64,000 bases of DNA from Sacculina carcini (Eukaryota > Arthropoda > Thecostraca > Sacculinidae). Numbering within the stretch: the first letter of the stretch is position 1; every line of letters starts with the position of its first letter. Positions 21,113-34,413 of the stretch are shown here, in pieces. The notes below the pieces were generated by a model. That model had not been told where the DNA came from and did not search any database. It was given only the letters and a program-made list of their open reading frames with translations. The stretch is taken from positions 9,115,816 through 9,179,815 of the forward strand of contig OU696570.1 in the NCBI GenBank assembly GCA_916048095.2, written 5' to 3'. A program made the position numbers and the translations under genes.

Positions 21113-21690
21113 TGCGGTGGCAGTGAGCTGCACGGGACACACCTGTGTGTTCATAGGCTTCGGCTTCTTCCTGTGTAGCAGCTGCCACTTAGGCCTTTAA
21201 CGTATAACCTTATGCCGCACATCACTGGTTTTCCTCATAAATATTGCTTGAATGGTAGACGTTCGTAAAAAAGTATCATGCACTCGTCAACAGATTATAA
21301 TATGTTGACGAGATGATGGATGTGATTTGTTGGTATTAATAATAATAATATCTGTCCGGTATCCGTACTCATGCTTTGGGCAAGCATTGCAATGAAGACG
21401 TCATCATCCCTTAGCCAGTATAATCTGATGTTTCGAATGTTAGAATATCCCGATATCATCATGATCACTAACATAGTGTTGAATTATGAGAAGTAGCTAA
21501 TAATGTATATCAAGTGTTAAATAACCTCATATATACATGCAAAATTTCAAGCATTGGGAGGTATTTATATTTTGTGATTGAAATAGGTATTTACGCAAAA
21601 TATGTTTAATTTGTAAATTTTCATCATTTCTTCCGGCCTGTGTACATTAAAGGTGCATTTGTATTCAAATCTCTTTTAGTCCTGATGGCT
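21113..21690. other. No gene seen
   Basis: AT-rich sequence with a short (AAT)n run near 21338. No coding frame with known motifs and no clear repeat ends. Confidence 0.5.
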
Positions 21691-21694
21691 CGCC

Positions 21695-22550
21695 TGGTAA
21701 AACAAACAAACAAACATGTATTTGATATAGCGCCAAGTAGAGCAGAGGCGCGTAAAAGAGATAAACTGGTGCGAACAATATAAAGGAGTATTAGCTCATA
21801 GATGGAAAATAAATGAGCCAGCAAAAATAACACACATGATAAAAAAGAGAAAAACGAGTATAAAACAGCAAAATAAATATCTTACACAGTAACAAACACC
21901 ACATCACACATCACATCATAGATTAACACTGGTAACCAAGAAAAACGAATGTAGAGAGAACAAGATTTAGTGCTGTCGGAATGGAGGAGTTAGAGGTGTG
22001 GGCAAAGATAGCAAAAAATTTTGCAGAGCAGAAGAGAATGAGGAGTATGATTTTTGCTTCAGGACATGAGGAGGAAGTTGATTGTAAAGACGGGGAGCAG
22101 AAAAATAGAAAGACTTGGCTGACCAGTTTGACTCATGAAGAGCAGGAGGAGAAACAAGAGGTACAGGACGACGACTGGAAGGTCGCTCGCTACACTGTAG
22201 GAGGGTAAGTAAGTAGGAAGGGGGAGAAGGCGAGTGAAGAACAAGACAGCAGAGCTTATGATGGATCCTCGAAGGGACTGGCAGCCAGCCTAGTTGCCGA
22301 ATATGTACAGAGGTTGGTGTCCTAGGTGGAAGACGCAAAACGAATCGACAGGAAAGGTTAATGATTGACTGAAGGGATCGAAGAGATTTTTGAGGTAGGT
22401 GAAAAAATAGAGAATTGCAATAGTCGAGACGGGAGAAGATATAGGAATTAACAAGAAGCAGTGCAGAGGATTCGTCGATGTGTCGGCGTATTGGGTAGAG
22501 TTGGCGCAGAAGAAGGGCCTGGTAGAGCCTGAACCATTCATATTTATTTA
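21695..22550 (-). pseudogene. 5'-truncated L2/CR1-like LINE: RT C-terminal part and 3' tail
   Basis: On the minus strand, the frame 22550-21967 gives FSRLDYCNSLFFHLP, LGWLPVPSRIHHKL and a run to PHVLKQKSYSSF. These are characteristic of the C-terminal region of L2/CR1-type LINE RTs, after the catalytic palm. The palm is missing because of 5' truncation near 22545. The non-coding 3' part continues to about 21695, ending with CTTGGCGCTATATCAAATAC and (TTTG)n on the minus strand, a common LINE tail. Confidence 0.75.
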
Positions 22551-22559
22551 CCATATAGT

Positions 22560-24058
22560 TATCATAATCTGAACCATTCATATTCATATTCGTATTTACT
22601 ACTGCATAATCAGTCAATGATTCATTGGAATATTCATATGGTGCGTATAAATTTAACAATCAAGTTAATTTCATTCACAAAATATTACCTAGCTCTGTCA
22701 TATTTAGTTAACATATCCACAAAGTATTCAAGAAAGACCAATAATCGATAAATTGCTTTTGCTCTCAAATTTAATTTTAATTTAATTTAATGTCGTACAA
22801 TATACAGTCGTAAAATATACACATTACAAGATTTTAGACACCGACTGTTCTGAAAGACACGATAAATCAAACAGTTCACTGATGAACATTGAATACAAAT
22901 CGTCGATAAAAGAGATTTGTGATCACCACTCAACAATTTTGTAACAACTTGCTCACAGCATTCAACATATCTCACACTGATAAAATCGTGATTTACGGCC
23001 TACATTCCTTCCTTAATGACGCCATGAGCTGTTTTCGAATGACTTCATGTTTATGCAATCCTTTATATTGTTGTCAATTTCATTCCAGAGTATAACTCCA
23101 GCAATAGTCAAACTGAACTGTCTATTACGCGTGCGAGGAAATTGCTTTATTCAATTTATACGGATTACTTGGGTTAATATAAAACAGTGTCTGCAATTTT
23201 TCGGGAAGAATACTTTTGTACGCTCTGTACATGAACAATCCCGTGTTTAATTTTACCATTTTAGCGAGGGCCAGTAGGGTTTTGTAGATTGTTGATCACG
23301 AGATTATATGAAGAAAAAACATATCGCAGCAAGTTTTGTACACGCCAGCGCCGAATGGCAACATTTGTTGCCAATCAAGTTTCCACTGGAATACATTTTT
23401 TGTACAGATACGTGATACAATTAAAATAATTATATATTTGGAATAGGCTGTATTTATTCTATATTATTATATCAAAACTACCAGCAAAATAATAATTTAA
23501 TTGCGATCCTTTTTGTAACCCTCTTTTCAACCACTTCTAACAGCGACTGGCTTAAACCGTGTTTGTGAAGTCTGTACAGTTCGGAACGTGACTTTTTCTA
23601 CCTTGCTGTGTTTCCAGCATTTCCATCAAGTAAACAAACACCGATTTGTAGCTTTCACAAATAATCTGCGCCACCCAGGACGCATTTTCTCGCTGGCAAC
23701 ATTTATTGCCACTCGGCGTTAATGCGTTAAATGGGCTGGCGTTACCAATTAAATTTTAGCAATGAGTTTTCCAAATTTGTGTTATTATCGCATTTTTCAA
23801 AAAGCCATGTTTTTACTGCATATTCCAAAAACCTATATTGATCATATCAAATAGTCATTTATTAACTATGAGATTCAGAAAGGTCTCAAATCCCCGGACC
23901 TAGAACACCGAATCGGTCATCAAACACTGATTAAACAAAAAGCCACTGCTCAAATTACCTTTAAAACATTATCTGAAACAAGCGCATAAAACGCTGTCAG
24001 TTCGATGCGCACTAGCTGGGTGGTCTGTGCATCTCTGCGAGGTACCGTTGGCGCATGA

Positions 24059-24116
<58 letters not shown>

Positions 24117-25496
24117 ACATACACACACACACATACACACACACACACATACAAGTATTTGAATGAAGCAGTCCGTTTCACATGACAGGTCATTCATATC
24201 ACGGGCCGAAAACTCACGTGACAGATATTACTCAATTGAGGACCCGCTGGCGAGCCCGTATGTCTCTGCGTGTGTCACTCGTCACAATTTATGTCCTCGC
24301 TGTATAGCTATCTCGGCCAACGACGCCAAAATGAACTCGCGGTTCTACCTTTACATCTCCCTACCCTGCTTTCGCCTGCCTCTGCTACCTCTGCGCTTAC
24401 GCTCCAATCTCAGCAACCATGGCCAAACACTACGGGACTAAGGGGACGCTCTTGAACCGTAGGGTGTATAAACGAACGAGTGCGCTCGTACACGCACATA
24501 TGCACTTTTTTGTATATGAGCAAAAACGACAACACACAAAAACAAACCAATGTAGCGGGCAGTCACTAGTTAATTCATGTTTCAGGGGAGCCCCGAGAAA
24601 TTGCTTAGTTCAGGCAGTGCATTAGCCTGGCAGTCTCGCCACAACGCTGTCTCCGTAAAATTGTTGTGCTGTTTAGACGTGCCCGTTGTGTTATTTATAC
24701 GTGTTTGTGTTTAATTCATAGCGCCACAAGATATGCGAGGTTCTCGCAAAAGTACACTACACGCTCATAGGAGAAGTGAGAAGAAGAATAAGTGAAGAAG
24801 TGGATGGAAGAAGAAGTGACACCAGGAAATATTCATATGGTGGAGCTGAAATTATGATGAAACATTCATGCATGACTAAGATTGGTAGAATGTTAACAAA
24901 CTGAAACACATGGACGTCTTGGATAGTACGCGTGGATAGTGAGTTTATGAGATGATGCACACACGCGCACACACACACACATATTCGCAGGACGTACATA
25001 CATAACAAACACGACCACATAGCGTGAACTAATTGCGTTTTGTAAGACGCAAACAGAAAGCATGAGCATGTGCACGCGCGTGTGGTCGCACATGCTGGAG
25101 GGACCACACACACAGGGTCATGCGAGCTCATAGCTCTTATCAAGCATGCCTCTCGCCTTAATACTTGCGGCCCACCATGCTCGTAGTTTCTGGCGCATTA
25201 GATACAAATAACTCACTACATCTTTCATAACACTTCTAGCATTCTAGAATCTTCCAGAACTGCTCCGCTCGGGATATCATTGTAATAGTAAATACACACC
25301 TTTCTTAATTATGAAAAATAAACGCTGTGGCACTAGTCAAAAGCGCCGAAGTTCAACATACGCACTGTTTACATTAAAACGCTTTTGATCACGGGTATAT
25401 TATATTTGATAATGATATAACGGTAAAGACGAATGCACACTCCTGAAGCAAAATCGCAAGAATAAATATGTGTTTACACTGGACTACTGAAGGCAC
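22560..25496. other. AT-rich intergenic tract with microsatellites; no gene seen
   Basis: No frame with recognised motifs. It includes a (CA)n array at 24062-24150 and CA-rich DNA near 24957-24982. At 23340-23727, two similar inverted segments around GGCAACATTTRTTGCCA suggest an old TIR element. Short ORFs rich in Val/Cys are CA-repeat translations. Confidence 0.5.
24062..24150. repeat. (CA)n microsatellite
   Basis: An almost pure (CA) run for about 53 bases, continuing as imperfect CA/TACA units. Confidence 0.95.
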
Positions 25497-25504
25497 TTCA
25501 TGCC

Positions 25505-27061
25505 AGTGATGCAAAAAAAACGTTTTTTTGGTTGCGGTATTTTGTGTGAAAAAACTTTTTTTTTGAGTTTTTTTTTTTTAGAATTAGCCCCAATTGTCAT
25601 CGGATGTTGGATTTTAGTACATAGAAGCGAGTTTAATTGACGTTTTGTACATCTTTACGTGTCTTATTTCAAAGATAATTTGATAATAGTATAAAAAACA
25701 AAATTATTTATCAATAAATATCTCAGGAGACTGTTTGAAAGTGCATCAGGGTCCGGTGGTTTAGGTTATTTTCATTGAGAAAACCCATGGTTTTAAAGAT
25801 GGTTTTAATTATGTGGATATTTGAAATAATTTGTCAGCAGAACAAAACGAATTCATCGAGTAATCATGTTTTTTTTTAAAGAAACCATGTTTTTTATGAA
25901 AAAATGCAATGATGTTTTTCAAATTTGTTTTAAATTTGTTTTATTAATGTACAGATTCAGAAAATGTTGACAGCAGAACAAGACAAGTTAATTGGTTGGT
26001 CAAGTGTTTTTTTGACAAACGTTTATTTAAACTAACGCTTCTTAATGAAACAATGTTTTCTAAAACAGTATCTATGTAAGACAGATTTGATTAATGTACG
26101 TTCAAATACCTTTTGTATAACAAGTAGTCTGCTGGTACGTATAAGCGGCTGGTTAAAGCACTTGATTTAAACTGTTTAAACTGATTTAAACCGTTTTTTT
26201 CAAAATAATTTTTTTCTAAAAACGGTTCTCGTTGATGTAGAGATTTAGAAAAAAAGATCAAGGAAAGTTGAACCAAATTAATTGGTTTTTATTAGTAACC
26301 TGTTTTTAGAACTGGTTTTATGGATGATTGTTTCTTTGATGTAGTTATTTGTGTTCAAATACCTTTTTGTACATTAAATACATTTCCTCAGTGTTTTTTC
26401 CTACACGAAAATATTGCCCATTTTTCTGGTCAGCATTGCCACTCTGAATAATGCGACCCGCTTTTATTCGTAGTCTCATTAGCGACACTAAGTTTGTGTG
26501 CATATTTGTAATCTTTGTGTAAATATTTGCAGTGTTTGTACTTTTATATTTGCAAATAATTGATCTGCTGAATGAAATGATGAAACTTATTATAATCAAC
26601 GTAGTTCATTTCTGGTAGGAAAAAGGTAATATGTAAAAAATAATAAAAAATGATGCCACCTGTTGATTTTTTAAAACAGTTTCAGATTTTAGCATAAAAA
26701 CGTTTCTCAAAACCTGCTTTCTTACACAATGATTAACTCAATAATTGAATGCAAAACTGTACTGTGCATAGAAGTGCCGCACAGTACCTTGCAAACAATG
26801 ATATTAGGGCTTTCAGACACATTATAACAATTATATTGTGCATATTTAATGATAATTCAATTTAATAGGGTTACTAATAGCATGAATAACTCGTGTTGAT
26901 AAAAAATAATTCATTTAACATCCCAAATATATAATTTCCATAATTTGAATTATTTGCATGACTCTTCAAAAAAACAAAAAACTTGTTTTTTTGGTCGAGT
27001 TTTTTTTTGGCAAAAAACGTTTTTTTTAAAAACCGTCTGTTTTTTTGAGGTCGCATCTCTA
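25505..27061. mobile_element. hAT-type element N1, copy 2, without large insertions
   Basis: It starts AGTGATGC and ends GCATCTCTA, with a perfect 8-bp duplication TTCATGCC on both sides (25497-25504 and 27062-27069). It is in reverse orientation to copy 1 and matches its two halves. At 1557 bp it defines the family length. The interior is AT-rich and encodes no transposase, so it depends on another element. Confidence 0.85.
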
Positions 27062-27450
27062 TTCATGCCTCAAGCGAGTCCGAAAAAACTAAACCTTTTA
27101 CAAGTTCATCTGTCCCAACTGAAATCAAAATTGTCCAAGCTAGAACCACAATTTAGGTTTTTGATTTTAGATTCAAAATTATACTTTTTCAATTATGGAT
27201 ACATTTATTGTATTTCACATTAGAATTTGAGAATTAATAGTTATATCAGAGGAATCGTTATACAGAAAATATAAATTTTTAATGGGAAGCGATTTGTTAG
27301 AGTTGCATTACGGTGTAATTGTGTGATAGTGGACAATTCTGATTAAAATTAGAAATGAAATTCAACATTAGCCAATGTGATAGAAAAAGATAAATGTATT
27401 GATAAATTAAATTTCAATTAATTGATAAATTTATAGAAAGATATGAATGG

Positions 27451-27568
27451 TTTGTAGCCCCTGAGAAAATATGGTGGCCCCATGATTTAAATTTAGTCTT
27501 ATGACCCCTCAAAAGAAACCCATGGCCCCCAAGGGGGGCATATGACCCACCTTAAGAAACACTAGCTT
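27451..27568. mobile_element. End fragment of the hAT family seen at 34414-39318
   Basis: GTAGCCCCTGAGAAAATATG, GACCCCTCAA and CATGGCCCCCAAGGGGGGC match the right end of the large hAT (39205-39318) in order. The terminal bases are AAGAAACACTAG here, against GAGAACCACTG there. Confidence 0.7.
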
Positions 27569-27870
27569 AGATGGTTGGTGGAACATTCTCGAAGATCCGA
27601 AATACACAAGCCAACAGTCATAATTGATAATGCTCCTGTGCACAATGGAATAGAAAATAAATTCGAAGATGATGTCAAGTTTTTGTGATTTGCCGCCTAT
27701 TCATTTTATTGAAACCTATTGAGCTGCTCTGGAATTTAATGAAGAGCAGCATAAAGAGGAAACTGATGAAAATGCTGGAAATCCTGAAGAAGTCATCTCG
27801 AGGAGACACCGGTCTGTCGCTGGCAGAACACCTCAGGAGGACTTGGTAGAGTTTTAGCAGACCGACTTGT
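27569..27870 (+). pseudogene. DDE transposase fragment
   Basis: One frame gives KPTVIIDNAPVHNGIE, a classic second-aspartate block of IS630/Tc1-mariner-like DDE transposases. A stop and a frameshift follow, then KPIELLWNLMKSSIKRKL with the third catalytic acidic residue (E). About 100 codons remain. The N-terminal DNA-binding part is not visible. Confidence 0.6.
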
Positions 27871-28195
27871 TGTTTTCTGACGTTTATTTGTTCTACTTGT
27901 TCTGCTTTTTGTCAATAGATACATTAAAATTTGGGTTTTCTGACAATAATTAAATGTCACTGATTTCATGCATTAAGTAAGTGAGAAAACAACAGTTTAT
28001 AGTTTGCCTCCCACTTGCGAGGCGGGTGTGCTACCAATACACCACGGAACCCAACAAAGTTTCATTTCACATAAGACAAGTCCAATTTCAGTTGGGACAC
28101 TTCTAATTTCAGCTGGGACCAATTTGATTTCAGTGATGACAATTTTTATTTCAGTTTAGACAATTGTATTTCAGTTGGGACAAATGGAATTGTAA

Positions 28196-30188
28196 GTATA
28201 GATTCAAGAAAGCATAAATCGATCGCCTCTGCACTTGTGCCTAAAGCCGTTGTCACACGAAGCCAATTAATGGCCAAGCCAACGATTGGCTTAAACAACT
28301 GTTGGCTCCGTCGAGTGGCCACACGAGGCCAACTGTTGGCTTGGCAACAATCGCCCCGAAAACCGAAGTTAAGCATGTTCAAACTTTTCAAGCCAATTAG
28401 CTTGCATATCAGAGCCTTACCCCTAGAGGACGCCAGTTGGCTTTCCTAGTACTTTCAGCAACCATTAATACAAAATCAACATTAAAATGGAACCATTTAA
28501 CGGCAGGGAAAGAATGAATATACACACTCCAATGATATCAATTATTATTATTGATTACAGGGAAATCCAGAAGTATGGGAAGATTGCAAGCACTATTGCC
28601 TATCTGCGGTGGCCCTAAATGTATGCACCAATTATTGCTTACCACCCATTCTTTTTAACATAATTATTTAAATTACGCAAGCCAGTGAGTCACTCCCCTT
28701 TACTACGAAAAAGGTAAGGTACGGTCAAGTTTTTCTCGAAATTTCGTACCATAAGCTACCTCGAGAAAATTTCGCACCGTGCTTTTGCCTACATTCCAAT
28801 CGTGCCGCATCATAATTCGTACCGCACGTATACTCTAGATGTAAAATATCGCTCCTCCAAATTATTTGGGCTCACCTCTGCAGAACTTTGACTATAAAAA
28901 TTAAAAATTGAGTATATTATTTATTGAATTTTGACGTTTTTAGTTTTTGACGAAAAGCCCACGCATTATTAAATTTCGAGATTACAAAAATGAATTAATA
29001 TAAAAAATGCGCAATATATTTAGGTAAACAAGTGATTATAAACGACCTAAATGCACAATTTGAGTTTTGAAAAACATGTTGAACATGTGAACAAGTGGAT
29101 AAATGAACAAATGTAATTTCACATTTGAATTTATGATTTTACATATCAACTGCTGGCGGCACCAATGAATTTCACGAGTTAGATGCAATGGTATGCGAAT
29201 CGTCCGATACTAGGGGTGCATTCGTTACCATGGGTGGCGATTCTAAAATGAAATCATAAAGTAAAACAATATTTTCAAGGCTTCGACGGAATTTCTCTCA
29301 GCAAAACCTACCTGAAATAAAGAAGCGAAGAATCCTCTGGAATGAAATCCTCTGGAAAGCTGATTTCAAGTAAACAAAGAAATTCTTTAAAATAAATATC
29401 TGACACAGCACACCAATACCCACGGCGTAAGGCAGAGAACTGAGCAGAGGCAATCACCATCCCTGTCCCTCTGGCGCTGTGTTCGCCTGCGAAAAATTGG
29501 CGGCGTCTAAATTTAGCGACCAAATTTTTATGTTTACTATTGAGAGAGATAAAATTGTATGCTGTTCCAAGCACGTGCTTCTGCTTAGTACACTAGATAT
29601 GTTGTGAGCGAACAGGAACATACCCGTACTGAAACAAAATACTTTGGCGATTTCATGCGTGAATTGAGTTGTTGATGACGGACCGAGTTGACAGGCTGGA
29701 ACATCTCAGCCAGCAAGACAGCCAGCAAGACATGAACACGCTCTCCAACCTCTCGATTCCACTCTCATACTCCGCTTTCCACGAGAAACCACTCAACTCG
29801 CAGATGATTCCAAGGGCAAAGCCGAGTGAACGCAGGTTGGTACTAGAGTAACACCTGCTCGACAGAGCCATGGTGAAGTGGATCAGTTAGAAAATGGGGA
29901 GTACTACAATATTGCCACAATGAATAAATAATAAATAATAATGAACATATTAGCCACAAACTCGCACGTACTATGCGTGGTTACTCGAAAGTCAGCCTTC
30001 GGTCGACTGCGCAAATTAATTAAAATATAAACAGCGAGAAAAGACCTGTTACGTTAGTGCTCAGTTAGGCTTGTTACATATACCTAGCTTATATTAGTGA
30101 ATTTGCAATTAGTTATAAGTATATATACCATATAAAGTGTAAATTGTACCATAAATTATTATAATTGTATTATTTGTATTTTCATTGA
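28196..30188. other. Non-coding tract; hairpin cluster near 28236-28345
   Basis: No gene is recognised. At 28276-28340 several short hairpins lie close together (AAGCCAACGATTGGCTT, GCCAACTGTTGGC). The ORF at 29669-29851 (RLEHLSQQDSQQDMN) and its antisense have no known motif. Confidence 0.45.
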
Positions 30189-30435
30189 CCCATTAATGCC
30201 CTAAGTTAACCAAAATAGGTAGATGAGTGATTTTCACAGGAACGCCTATTTATGGCACACTCAACATTTGTAGTATATTTCGTAGAAAAATATTTAATAG
30301 TTTTTAAGATATGAGCTGTCCAGTTTTCTGGACGCTGAGCACCTAACAGTAACATTATTCCCTTATATGCGAAGAAAACACTTTCAGCATGTATGCTCCA
30401 TTTTATTACGAGTTTTAGGTCAAACTACCACGACT

Positions 30436-30903
30436 CAGAGCGGATAAATGGTCTTATGTCCACCTCCTGAAGTCAATAATTTTGACCCCCATTATCAGTG
30501 GCGGCGTCAGGATTTTTACGATGGGGGACTGAAGAGGGTAAGGACAAATAAGATTAATGTAGGCAGTAAAGCTACATTTACAGTGGAATGAAATTTGATG
30601 TCCATGATTATGATTTGGGGGGGGGGGGAGGCTTAGGGGGCTTGACATATTTGAGGGGGTAGCAGGATCCCCCAAGACCCCCTTGGCGCCGCGACTTCCC
30701 ATTATAAATACAGCAGCATTATAATAGAGGTACGATTTTGGGAAAATGCAATTTCGAGCAGCTCCTCCGTATCCTGGAGACTTACGATACCTTTATACAC
30801 TATTTTAGAATATATTTCAATAGTATGTGTCAGTCAACGGGGCTCCTCAACACTCGGGCCGCCCCGGCGGCCGGGGGGTGCTGGGGCGTTTGCTACGGTT
30901 CTG
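30436..30903. mobile_element. hAT MITE (CAGAGC TIR), copy 3, interrupted
   Basis: It begins CAGAGCGGATAAATGG and ends GCTACGGTTCTG. Flanking 8-mers CCACGACT and CCAGGACT agree at 7 of 8 bases. The interior shares CCCATTATAAATA and the C/G-rich right part with copies 1 and 2, but is split by another MITE. Confidence 0.7.
30496..30697. mobile_element. hAT MITE (TIR CAGTGGCGGCGYCA) nested in the previous one
   Basis: It begins CAGTGGCGGCGTCAGG and ends CTTGGCGCCGCGACTT, which are inverted. A perfect 8-bp duplication CCCATTAT flanks it (30488-30495 and 30698-30705). The 202-bp interior has a run of ten or more G. A related left end is at 53333. Confidence 0.8.
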
Positions 30904-31389
30904 CCAGGACTATCATCTTGACGACTCCAATACAACCTATTGTTTGGATATTTAGCATATCCACTCAACATGAATCCTCCAAGCATTACTAAAATAACAT
31001 CTGCTGTCACATTCAGCCATCTATTTTGTTGGACTGCATACAAACCTGTCTGTGCAACAAGGTTTCAATGCACTTTTGATATAAAACAATCTGAATAGCT
31101 CACACTATGTAGTAGTTGATACGACTTCATCAGTGAGAACAGAGCTACGGTTGATTGCTGTATATAAGAAATTCAGGACAATATGGATGAACATCAGATT
31201 TCATACTCATCTTCAAAAATCAACACAGAAGCAGTCAGTTATCGATTTGCTGAGTCCTTCTTTTGTTTGTTACAATACATAATCCTATCAATTGATCAGT
31301 ATAAGCCCTAAATGATTTCAATTATAGAAAAATAAAAGTATTGATTCTTGTTTTATAATACGTAAACTTGTAATGATGTCTTGTAATGA

Positions 31390-31497
<108 letters not shown>

Positions 31498-32283
31498 GGG
31501 CGTAAATCCTTGAGGGTTTGGGGGGTATATATACCCCCCGACAAATTGGCTGGGGGGTATGAATATGCAATTATCCCCCCGAGAATTCTGCTGAGTTCAG
31601 TTCATTGGGTATTTTATCATCAAAATCAGCATAAAAGGCAAATGACAATAGGCCAACAATGCATGAAATTATAAATATGTGAAGAATTATATCACGCAAT
31701 ACACTTTTCATTGGGGTATATGTGTTGTAATTGAATAGGCTGAAAATAGTTGAGGTTACCATGCAATTGACCAACTGAGTCAACTTGGAACACTAATGCA
31801 TGGTGGCTGTCATCGCCCCGAGCCTCGACACCAATCTGCGCCGATGTATACATATCCATATCACTATTTCCATTGAACCTAGGTAATGGATGCCCAGCGT
31901 CCAGAAAAATGGGCACCCATAAGTAAACTGTTATAACTCAAAGCCATATCATATGCGATACCTATTTATGATTTAAATGCATAGCTACAACACTCATTTA
32001 CGTGTTAAAACAGTTGTATGTAAATAAAACTGGTAGTAAAGAAATTAGGGCAATATGACTGAACCGGAGCGACGCCGTGCAGTCGCCATGGTGCAACTCT
32101 GCAGTGTACCGGTTCACAACGTGTACTAAATATGTTTGGCTGCGCTATCCGTTTTATGGCAGACACGCTGATGTTCAGGGTCTCTCCTCATCATATTTTT
32201 ACACTTCAATACCGCCAGGTAAAATCGCAATGGCGGGTTTTCTAGCGTCCATTTTTCTGGACGCCAGGTATTAATGGGTTAAT

Positions 32284-33615
32284 ATTTGCTAAGTTCATTT
32301 AAAATAAATTTATTTGTACATTTTTATAATCACTTCCAATCAAATTAACGCAACGGACCTTTGTGTTTATATAACCAAACTCCTGTATATTGCCTCCAAT
32401 TATTCCGATATTTGGAAGGTTGAATGTGTATGTAATATAATTTGAGGTTTTATATTTTTTATTGAGGTATGTTTGATGAAAATTGCGCGCGCATCAGTCT
32501 GTTGACACTATATGGCGCGCCCGACTTGTGCCCATCACAGCGGTGAGTCCCGGTAAACTCAAGTGGCTGTGTTGATAAAATTGATTTCTATTAGTTTTTG
32601 CCCCGACGAATCATTTCAACTTATACAGATATTAACATCACCAGACAATTGAAACAAATATTCATGAAATCGCACCATGAAACATTTGTTGGCCAATGTG
32701 AACACAACTCAATACGCCTTTATTAACAGTATATCATAGGAGTAATTGAAACACGTAATGAACACATATGGTAAGCAATGGGCAAAATCGTAAATACTAT
32801 TCAAATTGTAACAATGCAGGAAGGCGGCGATGCTGGTTGAAGGCGGAGAATGAGGCTTATGAAGACTGGGTAGTTTCACTTTCACCGCACACGCGACAAA
32901 CAATAGCTGAGGTGACCGGATTTCATTTCAGATGCGACGGAAGCGCTCACGAATCACCCTGAAGTATATTGGATTAAAACGATCGTAGGGCGGTACTGCC
33001 GGAAAAAACATCACAGTCAACACTATTTGAACGTCAGGAATGATCGATTCCAATCGGTATACATTTCCCTTCACAAATATATGTTCAATATGATACCGCA
33101 CGATGCATTAATTTGGACAACATTTAATTTTATGACACCATGTTCACTTCATATTGACACTCACCCGAAATGACGCGGATTTTACGTTACATCACACTTG
33201 CTGACACCGCCGCACGTGCGCAGTCTCTCAATGTCGACAAGCAAGACGATGCGCAACAAGAGTTTGTGGACATTCGGAGTGTGTTAATAATGCAAAACAA
33301 GATTAGCTGGACAAAAACAAAAAACAGAAAACGATTAAGCAAGCAAATACTCGCAAATAGCACTGATACATGAAGAACTAATCCGCCTGACTGTACCTAC
33401 AAATATACAAATACGTATTGAGCCTACAATAAAACCACCAGGAAGTATTCAATGAAAGCCACATGGTTTGAAAAGCAAGTTCAATATATTCTGTAGTAAT
33501 CAAAGATACAAGACAAACGCTAATCACTCGTCGAATGTCTGTACCTCAATTATACTGATATATTGAATTAACAAAAAAACAAAAAAACCCAACGAATGTC
33601 ATAGTTTTAAAGGCT
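32284..33615. other. No gene seen
   Basis: AT-rich sequence. The ORFs at 32768-32962 and 33170-33373 show no recognised motif. A segment near 33480-33540 (GATACAAGACAAACG, AATCACTCGT) is repeated at 33640-33670, a short local duplication. Confidence 0.45.
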
Positions 33616-33618
33616 AGT

Positions 33619-34413
33619 TCAATATAATCTGTAGTAATGAAAGATACAAGACAAACGTAAATCACTCGTTGAATCCGGAATATTAGAAAATTTGTATTCA
33701 TTTTTGTCAAGTTCATCGAGAAAAGCTTTTGATATCAGAGGCACATCACATCCCGAATCAATCAAAACATCTGCCCTGTGGCGGCCAATAAAACAGAAAC
33801 ATGTTGGGGTATCGCTACGAACATTTACTGACGCTACCTTCAATGGGCCATTGTACTGCTCTTTCGCCACACCAAGGCTCGTCCTACCGATGGGCGACGC
33901 TAGTTTCCCGTCTGACGTGGCTCATTCACTTGTGATTGTGTTCTGCACTGTCTCCCGATGTGCCCTATTTTTCCACATAGATAACATATTGGCTGGCCTT
34001 GATCTGTCCACCTGTAACGAAATTTACCCACTGGCTGCCGTTGCGGCTAATTTGAACCCTCCCTTGATTCGTGCGCAATCCTGTTGATATTTATACTTTC
34101 TGCTGGTGTTTTTGTCTCGAATCAGGAAATTGTTGCTGCCTCTGGTCGCGCCTATCTCTGCGTGGAAATGCATTAAAATACGTGCGCGGAGGGTATGCTG
34201 TTCGTTGCTGGAAACGAGGAAACATAGCTGGAGTGTTCGCTTATGAATTCGCAATAGATTGACAAAGTTTCGAAATGTTTTGTGTCAACGAGGAAATATT
34301 TTTCTCGATTGCATCTAGCTCGGCTTCCTGGAATATGTCTACATACATCGGTTCTGGCTCGTTTTGACCTATGAACAGCGGGTATGTTCTCTCTGTTTGT
34401 TAAGCTTCTACAG
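33619..34413 (-). pseudogene. LTR-retrotransposon gag C-terminus and protease, downstream part
   Basis: On the minus strand the frame leaving the hAT insertion carries polar gag sequence (FPRRDRRDQRQQQF) and then, after stops, a perfect zinc knuckle CYLCGKIGHIGRQC. Further on, ADVLIDSGCDVPLISKAFLD is a retropepsin active site (DSG). Stop codons in the gag part show decay. It continues from 39319-39870 across the hAT element. RT and integrase are not seen downstream. Confidence 0.7.
34406..34413. repeat. hAT target duplication, left
   Basis: TTCTACAG here and at 39319-39326, the 8-bp duplication expected for hAT. Confidence 0.85.

Larger units (their letters stand above)
27097..28195 (+). mobile_element. 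DDE (Tc1/mariner or related) element with repeated subterminal motifs
   Basis: The ends are inverted: ACAAGTTCATCTGTCCCAAC at 27100 and, on the other strand at the right, a close match ending CTGTCCCAACTGAAAT-like. Toward the right end the motif (TTTCAGTTGGGAC) is repeated about five times at 28085-28185. Inside lie a hAT end fragment (27451-27568) and a decayed transposase fragment. The target duplication was not resolved. Confidence 0.5.

Noticed and set aside
24757..25143. 128-aa minus-strand open frame
   Set aside because: Contains CA-repeat translation (CVCVCACVH) and no known motif.
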